Below are positions 6,281 through 15,335 of a stretch of 24,506 bases of DNA, piece after piece (position 1 is the stretch's first letter; each line of letters starts with the position of its first letter). The notes beneath the pieces are model-generated. The model was not told the origin of the DNA and did no database searches. It was given only the letters and a program-made list of their open reading frames with translations. The position numbers and the translations under genes are program-made. The stretch spans positions 1-24,506 of the forward strand of contig FR895442.1 of the NCBI GenBank assembly GCA_000435595.1. Direction: 5' to 3'. This stretch comes from Firmicutes bacterium CAG:882. Lineage in GTDB: Bacteria; Bacillota; Clostridia; Lachnospirales; Lachnospiraceae.

Positions 6281-7771
6281 TCAGAACTCAAAGTACACAA
6301 ACGAACTACTATCCGCCCCATACTGCATGAACCATATCACCATAAGATCCACGACCAGAATATATATAATCCACCGCACCGGCTTCGGAAGTCTCTTTAA
6401 CCATGTAAACGCCGAGCCTCCATGCTCCGCTGCAATATAAGCAGTCAAATCATATGCAAACATCATTCCGATTACGAGTACAAGATGAAGCATCATGCCG
6501 CTGTTAATTCCAATCGACTGAAGACCGCCCTTGACATACGCAGCCGGTGATGTAATTCCATGCCACATATTCGTGAGCACATACATCGCATCTCCGACGC
6601 TTCCGGCCTCGAAGAATACCCATGCCACAGTGGCAAAAATAAACACGAACACAATTCCGGCTATGCGCGCCACACCCTTTTTTCTGTACGACTTATCCTT
6701 CGGATCACGTCCATGAAGCTTCGCCCACGCATTGTGTGCAAAGGTCTCAAATACCTGAACGGCACCATGAAGTGCCCCCCACACGATGAATGTGAGATTA
6801 GCCCCATGCCACAGTCCGCTGACAATAAAGGTAATCATGATATTGCATGCATATCTTAAGCTTCCCACACGGCTTCCTCCGAGCGGAATATAGATATAAT
6901 CACGGAACCATGTAGACAGTGAAATATGCCATCTACCCCAGAACTCCTTGACGGAGGAGGAAAAGTACGGATACTCAAAATTCCTTGCACCGTCATAGCC
7001 GAGAAGCTGTGCTGCGCCATTGGCAATATCCGAATATCCCGCAAAATCACAGTAAATCTGTATTGAAAACAGAAACGCTGCCGCCATGAGTGCAAAGCCG
7101 TCATACGCATTTACATTTGAAAATACCTTTGTGACATACCCCGACAGCAGATCCGCAACTATCATTTTCTTGAAGAACCCGACCGCCATAAGCTTCACTG
7201 CATTTGAAGCCTTATCATATGAGAATACGTTCTCCCTCTCAAGCCCTGCAAAAAATGGAGCCGGTCTCTCAATCGGTCCCGATGCTATCTGTGGAAAGAA
7301 GCTCACATACACGGCATATTTTGCAAAATTGCGCTGCGCCGGAAGCTTTCCCCTGTACACCTCAACCATGTAGCTTATGACCTTGAAGGTGTAGAAGGAT
7401 ATTCCTATGGGAGCTGCAATTTTCAAAACAGCAGGTGTAAAGCCGATACCAAATATTCCAAGCGTGTCCGACAATATCTGCCCCGCAAAATTAAAATACT
7501 TAAACACCAAAAGAAGCCCCAGCGATACCGCAAACGGCACACCGAAGCATATCTTTCTTAAGCCCCCATCACTCTTTTCCATGAAAAAGGCACCTATATA
7601 TGTCACAACACTCACCGCACACAACAGCAGAAAACTGCCCACACCGAATCCCAGGTAAAAATAACAGTTGGCAGCAAGCACAACCATATATCTGTATTTT
7701 ACAGGCACGAGCCAATATATCAAAAACACTACCGTCATAAACACGGCAAAGCTGAGTGAATTAAAAAGCAT
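6281..7771 (-). CDS. MBOAT family O-acyltransferase
   Basis: This 496-residue multi-pass membrane protein belongs to the AlgI/DltB/PatA branch of membrane-bound O-acyltransferases, which pass acyl (usually acetyl) groups across the membrane onto polysaccharides or teichoic acids. The family blocks are present: FFPQIASGPIERP (158-170), FWGRWHISLSTWFRDYIYIPLGG (277-299, with H282) and SGLWHGANLTFIVWG (318-332, with the invariant His322). About 10-12 hydrophobic helices are visible. The start is backed by GGAGG with 8 nt spacing. It begins 16 bp after the acyltransferase-3 gene and is clearly in its operon. The SGNH-like protein encoded next is the kind of partner these enzymes use. The acceptor molecule is unknown. 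Confidence 0.92.
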   Translation of the reverse strand: MLFNSLSFAVFMTVVFLIYWLVPVKYRYMVVLAANCYFYLGFGVGSFLLLCAVSVVTYIGAFFMEKSDGGLRKICFGVPFAVSLGLLLVFKYFNFAGQILSDTLGIFGIGFTPAVLKIAAPIGISFYTFKVISYMVEVYRGKLPAQRNFAKYAVYVSFFPQIASGPIERPAPFFAGLERENVFSYDKASNAVKLMAVGFFKKMIVADLLSGYVTKVFSNVNAYDGFALMAAAFLFSIQIYCDFAGYSDIANGAAQLLGYDGARNFEYPYFSSSVKEFWGRWHISLSTWFRDYIYIPLGGSRVGSLRYACNIMITFIVSGLWHGANLTFIVWGALHGAVQVFETFAHNAWAKLHGRDPKDKSYRKKGVARIAGIVFVFIFATVAWVFFEAGSVGDAMYVLTNMWHGITSPAAYVKGGLQSIGINSGMMLHLVLVIGMMFAYDLTAYIAAEHGGSAFTWLKRLPKPVRWIIYILVVDLMVIWFMQYGADSSSFVYFEF

Positions 7772-7787
7772 GTATTATTCCTCCATG

Positions 7788-8825
7788 TCACTGCTTAACT
7801 GCTTTGTCTTTAACCGAAGTCTTTTTTCCGCTTCCGAACAGCTTTGCCGCCGGCTTCTCAAACGCAAAATACACAACTGCCGTCATCACTGCAAAAAGAC
7901 CAACCTCCACGATTCTGTAAAGCACAATAGGCATAGTTGTCGTATCCGGGTCAAAAATGCTCTTCATGATAAGTATTCCTATCGGATGGCCAAGATAGAG
8001 TGCGTATGAATACTTCGAGATAAATCTCACCACCGTCACCGCACCTCTGCTCAGCCTGTTATCCGGAATCCAATCCTCAATATCCATCGTCACAAGAAGA
8101 AGTGTCGTGAACATTATAATCCAGTAAAGCTTTGTGTTGCTTACATCCAGTATGAGAAATCCGACCCCCATAACCATCAGTACCGCAATATACTCAAATA
8201 TCCTTTTTTCTTTTACCGCAAAATATGCAGCCACGCCGAAGAAGCACAGATATATGAAGTATGCGGGATGTCGTCCGGCATACTCCGTTCCGGCATATAG
8301 CCGGCCTAAGAAATGTACCCACACCTGACAGACGGCAAAAGCGATAAAGAGTGCAATAACCGAACGCTTGAAGTTATTGATGAGCTTGTACAAAAAAGGT
8401 GCAATTATATAAAATAACATGATTGTGACAATCGTTCCCGTAGTTCCAAGATAAAACCAGAAAATCAAATCACGCGGAAAGAATGTCGTCGTCAGTGTAA
8501 AATACTTGATGAGACTGACCACTACCTGTTTAGCAGGGTATCTCTCTCCCAGCACTGCAAGATAGATAAAAAAGTATATTAAAACCACACCGTAGTAGCT
8601 TGGCAGAATTCTCGCAAGTCTTCTCCTGTAATACGAAAGCGGCGAAATATCCTTGTGTCTGTCTATCGACAAAAATGCCGTGTACCCTGTCAGAAGAAGA
8701 AACAACTCAACACCGTGTCCACCCCAGCCAAACAGCTCAAGATGTACCAGCACAATCATAATAGCGGCGACGGCACGGATTATGTCCAGATTTAATAATT
8801 TCTTATTTACGTTCTCTGAAGGCAT
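7788..8825 (-). CDS. Acyltransferase family 3 membrane protein
   Basis: The 345-residue integral membrane protein has about ten hydrophobic helices. The acyltransferase-3 signature is at the N-terminus: LDIIRAVAAIMIVLVHL, with R17 and catalytic-type H28, then the ELFLLLTGYTAF segment and the YYRRRLARILPSYY motif at 65-78. Such proteins O-acylate cell-surface or exported polysaccharides. It starts 2 bp after the GH13 stop codon and ends 16 bp before the MBOAT gene, so the three are almost certainly cotranscribed. Two unrelated acyltransferase families side by side suggests either two sites on one polymer or two acceptors. The substrate is not known. Confidence 0.9.
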   Translation of the reverse strand: MPSENVNKKLLNLDIIRAVAAIMIVLVHLELFGWGGHGVELFLLLTGYTAFLSIDRHKDISPLSYYRRRLARILPSYYGVVLIYFFIYLAVLGERYPAKQVVVSLIKYFTLTTTFFPRDLIFWFYLGTTGTIVTIMLFYIIAPFLYKLINNFKRSVIALFIAFAVCQVWVHFLGRLYAGTEYAGRHPAYFIYLCFFGVAAYFAVKEKRIFEYIAVLMVMGVGFLILDVSNTKLYWIIMFTTLLLVTMDIEDWIPDNRLSRGAVTVVRFISKYSYALYLGHPIGILIMKSIFDPDTTTMPIVLYRIVEVGLFAVMTAVVYFAFEKPAAKLFGSGKKTSVKDKAVKQ

Positions 8826-8827
8826 AT

Positions 8828-11002
8828 CTACTTATTTCCTCTCCTCTTCACGAAAACAGCCGACGAGTACTCAGGCAGCTTGACTGTGAGAATACCGCTT
8901 GGCACTTCATGGCGCACAACATCACAGGAATGTCCGTCTCTCATCGTGAACATAACCTGCTCCATGTAATCTCCGTCAAGAACCTCAGCCTGCCATGCAT
9001 CCACGCTTATCTCACGCTCACCATCATTGTTGTTGATAATTACAATAACACTGTTGTCATTGTAAAAACGCGCATACGCAAGAATATTATAATCAGCATA
9101 TATATTCTTGTGTGAACCACGTATAAGTGCAGGATTCTCCTTGTGAATCCTTACTATATCCTTATGAAACTCAATAAGCTGTGTATCCTCATGTCCCCAC
9201 GGATAAGTTCTTCTGTTATCCGGGTCAGTCCAGCCGCAGACTCCGGCTTCGTCACCGTAATATATCGTAGGAGCTCCGGGCCATGTCATCTGCATAACCA
9301 CAGCCTCCATGAATATCCCTTTATTCACTCCGTAGTTAGCAGCCTCAGCACCCTTGCTCGCTGTTCGTCCTATAACCCTGTTGGTTCTGGTCAAAAATCT
9401 TGAGTGGTCATGGTTTGAAAGCTCATTCATTGAAATTCTCATAGGCTGACCGCCAAGTCTTGCCATGTTATGCCTCATATGTGATATGAAATAGTTAGGA
9501 TTTCCTCTGAGTGCGTCATTGCTTGAATCGCTGTGTTTCTCCATTCCCGTAAGGAAATAAGTCACAGGCTCCATAAAGGCATCATAGTTCATGATGGTAT
9601 CCCACTGGTCTCCCTGGAGCCAGCTGTATGAATCCCCGTAGTTCTCGGCGAGTATAATAGCGTCAGGGTTAGCCTCCTTGACTGCATTCCTGAACTTCCG
9701 CCAGAATATATGGTTGTACTCCTGTGAAAAACCAAGGTCAGCCGCAACGTCAAGCCTCCATCCATCCACATTGTACGGAGGTGACACCCATTTCTTCGCT
9801 ATGCCTAAAATATAATCCTCAAGCTTCTTTGAACCCTCGTAGTTGAGCTTCGGAAGAGTATCATGACCCCACCAGCCGAGATACGAATTGTTGTACGGCC
9901 ACGCATAGTCGTCCTGGAACTTAAAGAAATCGTGGAAAGGACTTTCCTTGTCGACGTAAGCTCCCTTGTCAAAGCCCTCGCTTCCCTCATATATTCTTTC
10001 CTTATCAAGCCACTTGTTGAAGGAACCGCAATGATTAAACACTCCGTCTATGATTACTTTGATATTTCTTCTGTGCGCCTCCTCAACGAGCTTTGCAAAA
10101 AATTCATTACTTGCCTCAAGGTTGGCATAATCGGTAACTCTCTTCTTATATTTCGTGGCATTTTCATTGCTCCTTGCATTCTCCGGCAAAGATTCCCCGC
10201 CGTCATTTACAATTACGCCAAAATGAGGGTCTATATAATCATAATCCTGAATATCGTACTTGTGGTTAGACGGCGATACAAAAAGCGGATTGAAATAAAT
10301 TGCATCTATCCCAAGGCTCTCAAGATAATCCATCTTGTCGAGCACTCCCTGCAAATCTCCTCCGTAAAAATTGCGCACATCCATAGCTGCGGGATATTCA
10401 TCCCACTTATCAATATGATGAACCGGTTCACCTATATACACATATTCATTGTCAACGACATCATTTGTCTTGTCTCCGTTACGGAAACGGTCAACATATA
10501 TCTGATAAATAACCGCACCCTTTGCCCAGTCCGGTGTCTTGAATCCCGGATTAATCACAAAATTGTATGTCGGGTTTAATTCTCTGTATGCTCCCGCCTG
10601 ATTGTAATATATGCCGGTCCGTCCGACAACGGCATGAAAATAATATTCTGTTCTCTGCGCTCCAAGCTCGAATTCGGCAGCATAATAATCAAATACGGAG
10701 TTGGTCGTAACCTTCTTCATTCCGTATGCAACTCCGTTGACAACTACCTCTACACTGTCCACATTGTACTTTGCCGTTCTGAATCTAAGGGTTACCTTAT
10801 CTCCCGCATCCGGCTCCTCCGGACTTCTGTATTCTTCCGTAGCATCCGCAAACATTGCACGGTCGTTAAGTATGGGCTTCATATTTGAAAAATATGTGCT
10901 CTTAATCTCATTCTTAGACAATCCCGAAAGATTCTTTGTTATTTTCATTAAATACATAATCCTTTCATAATCGGTGAGCCTTTTTACAATATACTCCTGC
11001 AT
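8828..11002 (-). CDS. Glycoside hydrolase family 13 (neopullulanase/cyclomaltodextrinase-like)
   Basis: The enzyme has up to 724 residues. After an N-terminal beta-sandwich (about 55-150, CBM34-like in position) comes the alpha-amylase barrel, with VIYQIYVDRFRNGD (164-177), DGVFNH (319-324), nucleophile Asp418 in GWRLDVA, acid Glu453 in LAENYG, and Asp532 in NHDHS. It ends in a C-terminal beta domain. No signal peptide is visible, so it probably cleaves maltodextrins, pullulan fragments or cyclodextrins in the cytoplasm. The start is uncertain: ATG at 11002 has a poor ribosome site, while GAAAGGA lies just before Met16 and Met19 (10957, 10948). An insertion near residues 266-300 departs from short family members. 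The gene is first in an operon with two membrane acyltransferases, which is unusual company for this family. A good promoter (11060-11088) and a palindrome (11029-11043) lie upstream. Confidence 0.92.
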   Translation of the reverse strand: MQEYIVKRLTDYERIMYLMKITKNLSGLSKNEIKSTYFSNMKPILNDRAMFADATEEYRSPEEPDAGDKVTLRFRTAKYNVDSVEVVVNGVAYGMKKVTTNSVFDYYAAEFELGAQRTEYYFHAVVGRTGIYYNQAGAYRELNPTYNFVINPGFKTPDWAKGAVIYQIYVDRFRNGDKTNDVVDNEYVYIGEPVHHIDKWDEYPAAMDVRNFYGGDLQGVLDKMDYLESLGIDAIYFNPLFVSPSNHKYDIQDYDYIDPHFGVIVNDGGESLPENARSNENATKYKKRVTDYANLEASNEFFAKLVEEAHRRNIKVIIDGVFNHCGSFNKWLDKERIYEGSEGFDKGAYVDKESPFHDFFKFQDDYAWPYNNSYLGWWGHDTLPKLNYEGSKKLEDYILGIAKKWVSPPYNVDGWRLDVAADLGFSQEYNHIFWRKFRNAVKEANPDAIILAENYGDSYSWLQGDQWDTIMNYDAFMEPVTYFLTGMEKHSDSSNDALRGNPNYFISHMRHNMARLGGQPMRISMNELSNHDHSRFLTRTNRVIGRTASKGAEAANYGVNKGIFMEAVVMQMTWPGAPTIYYGDEAGVCGWTDPDNRRTYPWGHEDTQLIEFHKDIVRIHKENPALIRGSHKNIYADYNILAYARFYNDNSVIVIINNNDGEREISVDAWQAEVLDGDYMEQVMFTMRDGHSCDVVRHEVPSGILTVKLPEYSSAVFVKRRGNK

Positions 11003-11028
11003 CGCCCGATATATTATGATACGATCAC

Positions 11029-11043
11029 GGACATATTATGTCC
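11029..11043. promoter_or_regulatory. Operator-like palindrome in the GH13 leader
   Basis: GGACATATTATGTCC is a perfect 7+1+7 palindrome. It lies about 10-24 nt downstream of the predicted transcription start, a typical position for a repressor site. The cognate regulator is not evident: the sequence differs from the palindromes near the LacI-type gene. Confidence 0.45.
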
Positions 11044-11059
11044 TTTTAATCCTTATACC

Positions 11060-11088
11060 ATTTTATGATAGTATGGGGAAATTTTCAA
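11060..11088 (-). promoter_or_regulatory. Sigma-A promoter of the GH13-acyltransferase operon
   Basis: On the minus strand, TTGAAA (11083-11088) and TAAAAT (11060-11065) are separated by 17 bp, a strong sigma-A match. The expected start is near 11053. Confidence 0.7.
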
Positions 11089-11115
11089 GTAAAAAGACCG
11101 TTTTGGACATGCAAA

Positions 11116-11244
11116 TTGGCGAATAAGCCCACGGAATTGTTCCGCGCTTCGCGCTCCCACAATTCCTGACGAAAATTCGGAATTCGCGCTGCTCATTTTA
11201 TTCGCATCACTGTATTCCTCATTTGTCAACGGCTTATGCGCCAA
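11116..11244. repeat. 129 bp palindromic element with alternative stems
   Basis: Outer arms TTGGCGAATAAGCC (11116-11129) and GGCTTATGCGCCAA (11231-11244) pair at 13 of 14 positions. An inner hairpin pairs GGAATTGT (11133-11140) with ACAATTCC (11159-11166) around a GCGC/GCGC stem. GCGAATAA in the left arm can instead pair with TTATTCGC at 11198-11205, so two folds compete. A TTG-initiated reading frame covers it exactly on the minus strand (to 11053) but looks fortuitous. It is probably an interspersed non-coding repeat. Confidence 0.6.
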
Positions 11245-11247
11245 CGT

Positions 11248-11278
11248 AAAAAGGACAGCTCACGACGCTGTCCTTTTT
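11248..11278 (-). terminator. Intrinsic terminator downstream of ftsH
   Basis: A perfect 12 bp stem (AAAAAGGACAGC / GCTGTCCTTTTT) with a 7-nt loop has A/T runs on both sides, so it would work on either strand. On the minus strand it ends the long tilS-hpt-ftsH transcript, about 210 bp after ftsH. No plus-strand gene is near. Confidence 0.85.
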
Positions 11279-11487
11279 GGAGAAGGTATTTCATTTCTTA
11301 TGGGGTGTAGCAAAAACTATATAATGTATTGGGGGGTTACGAGTATATATTAGCATGACCTTATAAATAAGTGTTCACAAACTTACCAAAATTTCAAATT
11401 ATTTTTTGTGCACATTATACATGTATCTTTTATATAAATGTAAAAAATATCTGCTTGTTTTACATTTAACAAATGTCATACCATTCT
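11279..11487. other. Gene-free stretch between ftsH stop and terminator
   Basis: About 209 bp of AT-rich sequence, and the main part of the 485 bp gap between ftsH and the GH13 gene. It would be the 3' untranslated region of the ftsH transcript. I see only weak AT stems (for example ATGTAAAA / TTTTACAT around 11437-11467) and no gene, RNA or motif that I can name. Confidence 0.6.
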
Positions 11488-13320
11488 CTACGCCTCAAAA
11501 AGTTTATCGAATTCTTCGCCTGTAATCTTTTCCTTCTCAATAAGAAGCTCAGCACAGGCATCAAGTACACCTCTGTTCTTCTCGATAATCTCTCTCGCTT
11601 TCTTGTAGCAGTCATCAATTATGTTCTTTACTTCCTCATCAATGACGGATGCAACGCCCTCGCCGTAAGACTTTGTATGTGCGAGGTCACGTCCGATGAA
11701 TACCTCGTCATCATCGCTGCCATAATTGACAAGACCGAGCTTATCTGAAAAACCGTACTGCGTAACCATCGCTCTTGCGGTCTGTGTTGCCTGCTTAATA
11801 TCCTGTGAAGCACCTGTGGTCACATCGTCAAATACAAGTTCCTCGGCAATGCGTCCGCCAAGACTGACAATAATATTCTGTAACATCCTGCCCTTGGTGT
11901 TGAACATCTCATCCTTGCCCGGAAGCGGCATAGTGTAGCCTGCCGCACCTGTACCCGTGGGAATTATTGAAATTGTATGAACAGGTCCTACATCCTTCAA
12001 CTCATGGAAAAGAATTGCATGTCCGGCTTCATGGTACGCCGTAATGCGCTTTTCTTCATCCGAAATAAGACGGCTCTTTTTCTCCTTACCGATACCAATC
12101 TTAATAAATGCCTGTTCTATATCTTTTCTTGATATGAACTGCCTGTTGGCTGCCGCAGCATTGATTGCCGCTTCATTCATAAGGTTCTCAAGGTCTGCAC
12201 CTGCAAAACCGGAAGTTGTACGTGCAACTGTCTCAAGGTCAACATCATCTCCAAGCTTCTTATTTCGGCTGTGAACCTCAAGAATCTCCTTTCTCCCTTT
12301 CACGTCAGGTCTTCCAACTACAACCTTGCGGTCAAAACGTCCCGGACGAAGAATAGCCGGATCAAGAATATCCACTCTGTTCGTGGCTGCCATCACGATG
12401 ATTCCTTCATTCACGCCGAATCCGTCCATCTCAACAAGAAGCTGGTTGAGTGTCTGCTCTCTCTCATCGTGTCCTCCACCCATTCCGGTTCCTCTTCTTC
12501 TCGCAACGGCATCAATCTCATCAATAAATATAATACAAGGAGCATTCTTTTTTCCATCCTCAAAGAGGTCTCTGACTCTCGATGCGCCCACACCGACGAA
12601 CATCTCAACAAAATCCGAGCCTGAAATTGAGAAGAACGGAACACCTGCCTCACCTGCAACAGCCTTTGCAAGAAGAGTCTTACCTGTTCCCGGAGGTCCG
12701 GTAAGAATCACACCCTTAGGTATTCTTGCACCAATCTCAATATATTTCTTAGGATACTTAAGAAAATCAACTATCTCCTCAAGCTCCTCCTTCTCCTCAG
12801 CAAGACCTGCAACATCCTTGAATGTAACACGTCCCGGAGCATTAGGATCAGTCATCTTGGCACGGCTCTTTCCAAAGTTCATCATCTTAGAGTTAGCCCC
12901 GCCGCCACCGCCTGCGGCCTGTCTGTTGATTATCAGTGTCACCATAATCATCGCAGCCGCTATGAGCAGGAACGGAAGGATTGTCGTTAAAAATATGCTC
13001 TCTCTCTCAACATCATTCACAACAAGCTTAACTGAGTCATACGCAATGACAAGTGACGTAATATCATTCACGTCCGGCACATTGAAGCGTTCTGAGTTCC
13101 TGCTGCTCTCAGTGAATGTAACCTTTACCGTACCTGTCGGTACCTCTGAATTCTGCGAAATCTCAACCTTCGATATATTTCCGGCCTCAATATCGCTTAT
13201 AAAATTGCTGTAACCATACGAGGAACCGGTCTTGCCGAATGAACTGAAGCTCATGATAAAATACATTACCACAAGAATTATGACAAGATATATTATTCCT
13301 CCTCTGAATTGTCTGTTCAA
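11488..13320 (-). CDS. ftsH: ATP-dependent zinc metalloprotease FtsH
   Basis: The 610-residue membrane protease degrades misfolded membrane proteins and short-lived regulators. Two membrane helices (about 8-24 and 112-132) flank an extracytoplasmic domain. The AAA+ module follows with Walker A GPPGTGKT (208-215), Walker B IIFIDEID (263-270) and the second region of homology around 312-330. The peptidase has HEAGH (430-434) with the third zinc ligand probably Asp507. The start is TTG, overlapping the hpt stop codon (TTGA) and preceded by GAGGAGG with 7 nt spacing, so translation is coupled to hpt. The hpt-ftsH order is the classic Firmicutes arrangement. Length and motifs are complete. Confidence 0.98.
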   Translation of the reverse strand: MNRQFRGGIIYLVIILVVMYFIMSFSSFGKTGSSYGYSNFISDIEAGNISKVEISQNSEVPTGTVKVTFTESSRNSERFNVPDVNDITSLVIAYDSVKLVVNDVERESIFLTTILPFLLIAAAMIMVTLIINRQAAGGGGGANSKMMNFGKSRAKMTDPNAPGRVTFKDVAGLAEEKEELEEIVDFLKYPKKYIEIGARIPKGVILTGPPGTGKTLLAKAVAGEAGVPFFSISGSDFVEMFVGVGASRVRDLFEDGKKNAPCIIFIDEIDAVARRRGTGMGGGHDEREQTLNQLLVEMDGFGVNEGIIVMAATNRVDILDPAILRPGRFDRKVVVGRPDVKGRKEILEVHSRNKKLGDDVDLETVARTTSGFAGADLENLMNEAAINAAAANRQFISRKDIEQAFIKIGIGKEKKSRLISDEEKRITAYHEAGHAILFHELKDVGPVHTISIIPTGTGAAGYTMPLPGKDEMFNTKGRMLQNIIVSLGGRIAEELVFDDVTTGASQDIKQATQTARAMVTQYGFSDKLGLVNYGSDDDEVFIGRDLAHTKSYGEGVASVIDEEVKNIIDDCYKKAREIIEKNRGVLDACAELLIEKEKITGEEFDKLFEA

Positions 13321-13853
13321 CTGTTCTCCTCCTCAAACTCCACCACACCTATATATGGCAGATTTCTATATCTTTGATTATAATCAAGTCCATAGCCTAC
13401 AACAAAGGCATCCGGAATATTAAATCCACAGTAATCAACCTTAATGTCCTTGACAACTCTGCGCTCAGGCTTGTCAAGAAGTGTACAAAGCTTAACGCTC
13501 GCAGCCTTTCTGTCTCCTAATAGCTTTACAAGATGACTGAGTGTTCGTCCTGAATCAATAATATCCTCGACAACGAGTACATCAAGTCCCTCAACAGGTT
13601 CATCTAAGTCCTTCTTAAGGTTGATATGCCCCGTTGATGCTGTACCCTCATAACTTGCAACAGACATAAAGTCCATGGTGAGAGGAAGATTAATCCTCTT
13701 GGCAAGTTCGCACATAAAAGGTGCTCCTCCCTTGAGTACACATATAAGATGCAGCTTCTTCCCCGCATAATCCTTAGTAATCTGTGCACCAAGTTCATCA
13801 ATTTTTTTGTCAACTTCTTCTTCGGTCAATAAGACCTTAACTGATTCTTTCAT
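13317..13853 (-). CDS. hpt: Hypoxanthine phosphoribosyltransferase
   Basis: The 178-residue purine salvage enzyme transfers phosphoribose from PRPP to hypoxanthine (and guanine). The PRPP-binding motif VVEDIIDSGRTL is at 94-105, the pyrophosphate loop LKGG is near 40-43, and the conserved VDYCGFNIPDAFVVGYGLDY segment is near the C-terminus. GGAGG precedes the ATG. The gene lies between tilS (15 bp gap) and ftsH (4 bp overlap), as in Bacillus, where Hpt and TilS also influence ftsH transcription. Confidence 0.97.
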   Translation of the reverse strand: MKESVKVLLTEEEVDKKIDELGAQITKDYAGKKLHLICVLKGGAPFMCELAKRINLPLTMDFMSVASYEGTASTGHINLKKDLDEPVEGLDVLVVEDIIDSGRTLSHLVKLLGDRKAASVKLCTLLDKPERRVVKDIKVDYCGFNIPDAFVVGYGLDYNQRYRNLPYIGVVEFEEENS

Positions 13854-13868
13854 TTGCAGCCTCCGTTT

Positions 13869-15335
13869 TTATCTCTGTTCCTGTACTAATTCGAGCTTGA
13901 GAAGCGTCCTGGTATCTTTATCCACAAGAAACTCCGCACATCTTCTGACTCCGGCGGCCCATAGTATTCTGCTGCCGATGGCACACAGCAATACGCTGTC
14001 CCTTTTGTCTGCCGGAATCTTAGAATCGATGAAAATCTCCTTGAGCTTCTTTGTATATGCTCTGTGCTCAGGCTCATGATACCCTATAACCATATAATCG
14101 CCCTCCGTCCGGTGACGAATGCATAGCTCCTCTCCGTCCGCACAATCAGCGATATATTTTTTTATTTTACCATAATCAAAGAATTTAGTACAGTTGTCAT
14201 TCATTAAATTTTTATCAATTATATTGTAGAGCAGTTCGTCAAAATGTACATTTTCATCAACATCATCGCAGTCTATTATCGTACTGACAATTCTGCTGCC
14301 GTCGTCCGTCTCAGACTTAGTATTGCTCATATTGCAGAAAACAATTCCGTCATAATTTTTTACCGCCGTAATTGATTTTGGAAGATTAATTCTCTTTCCG
14401 CTCTGTTTTGAGAACAAGTCCACACACAGCATAACATGCTTATCTTCAAGGTCCTTGGCACCGCAAAGCCTTTTAAGAATGTCATAGATTACTGCCCTGC
14501 ATATAACGGGATGTTCCCCAACCAAACCCGCACTTACAATCACCGCATAACCCTTCTCGTTCTGTTTTTCCTCCACATAATGCCCGTATGCCGCTTTGGT
14601 CTGCTCCGAAATGTAATCGTTAACCAGAGCAATTCCCTCCGCATATCGGCATATATTGGCGACAGTACCTTTATTAACATGCTCCTCAAGATACGGTATG
14701 ACCTTAAGACGTATTGAATTCCGTGCATATTCCTCAGTGAAATTGGTATTATCCGTGCAATATCGTATGTCATTGGCTTGAAGCCACCCCTCAATCTCAC
14801 CCCTGGAGACACATAAAAGAGGTCTTATGACGTCCCCCGACACCGGTTCCATCCCGCGCCCTCCTGACAAAAATGAGCCCCTTGCAATGTGGAACAGCAC
14901 CGTCTCTGCCTGGTCATTCTGATGATGTGCAACAGCTATCACTCCGCGCCCGTCATTCCCGGCGTTTTCTCTGAAAACCTTGTATCTGAGGTTTCTGCCT
15001 GTTTCTTCCTCTCCCTCACCGCTCTCACCCGCAATTCGCGGAACATCAAAAGAATACTGTCTGTACTCTATCATCATCCGTTCGCACAACCTGCTGCAGT
15101 ATCCGGCATCTGCATCCGCTTCATCACCTCTTATACCATGGTGTACATGCACCGCAATCAGGCTTATCTTACTGTCTGCGGCATTTTCATTATGCTCGCA
15201 TATATATCTGTACAGCATGAAAAGAAGGCATACCGAATCAGCTCCGCCGGACAGCCCGACAACAACCCTCTCAATGCCTTCAAGCATACGATTCTTTTCA
15301 ATATACTCTTTTATCCTGTCATACATATCATTCAC
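13869..15335 (-). CDS. tilS: tRNA(Ile)-lysidine synthase
   Basis: The 488-residue enzyme adds lysine to C34 of the AUA-reading tRNA-Ile, changing its identity from Met to Ile; it is essential in most bacteria. The N-terminal PP-loop ATPase motif SGGADS is at 29-34, followed by HVHHGIRG and HHQNDQAETVLFHIARGS. A TilS C-terminal domain occupies roughly the last 80 residues. The listed start is GTG, overlapping the spoIIE stop by 8 bp. Met4 (15326), with GGTGA 6 nt upstream, is an equally good start. It is cotranscribed with spoIIE, hpt and ftsH. Confidence 0.96.
   Translation of the reverse strand: MNDMYDRIKEYIEKNRMLEGIERVVVGLSGGADSVCLLFMLYRYICEHNENAADSKISLIAVHVHHGIRGDEADADAGYCSRLCERMMIEYRQYSFDVPRIAGESGEGEEETGRNLRYKVFRENAGNDGRGVIAVAHHQNDQAETVLFHIARGSFLSGGRGMEPVSGDVIRPLLCVSRGEIEGWLQANDIRYCTDNTNFTEEYARNSIRLKVIPYLEEHVNKGTVANICRYAEGIALVNDYISEQTKAAYGHYVEEKQNEKGYAVIVSAGLVGEHPVICRAVIYDILKRLCGAKDLEDKHVMLCVDLFSKQSGKRINLPKSITAVKNYDGIVFCNMSNTKSETDDGSRIVSTIIDCDDVDENVHFDELLYNIIDKNLMNDNCTKFFDYGKIKKYIADCADGEELCIRHRTEGDYMVIGYHEPEHRAYTKKLKEIFIDSKIPADKRDSVLLCAIGSRILWAAGVRRCAEFLVDKDTRTLLKLELVQEQR

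Noticed and set aside
6128..6440. Short plus-strand frames over the MBOAT end and the palindromic element
   Set aside because: They run through a palindrome and antisense to MBOAT, without any family resemblance.
9863..10579. A 238-codon plus-strand open frame opposite the GH13 gene
   Set aside because: It is antisense to conserved catalytic motifs; no start site or recognisable protein.
11053..11244. A 63-codon minus-strand frame starting with TTG
   Set aside because: It coincides with the palindromic element, has no ribosome-binding site, and its composition follows the inverted repeats; treated as non-coding.
12326..13213. A 295-codon plus-strand open frame opposite ftsH
   Set aside because: It is antisense to a fully conserved ftsH and its Ser/Pro/Ile-rich product is typical of a shadow frame.
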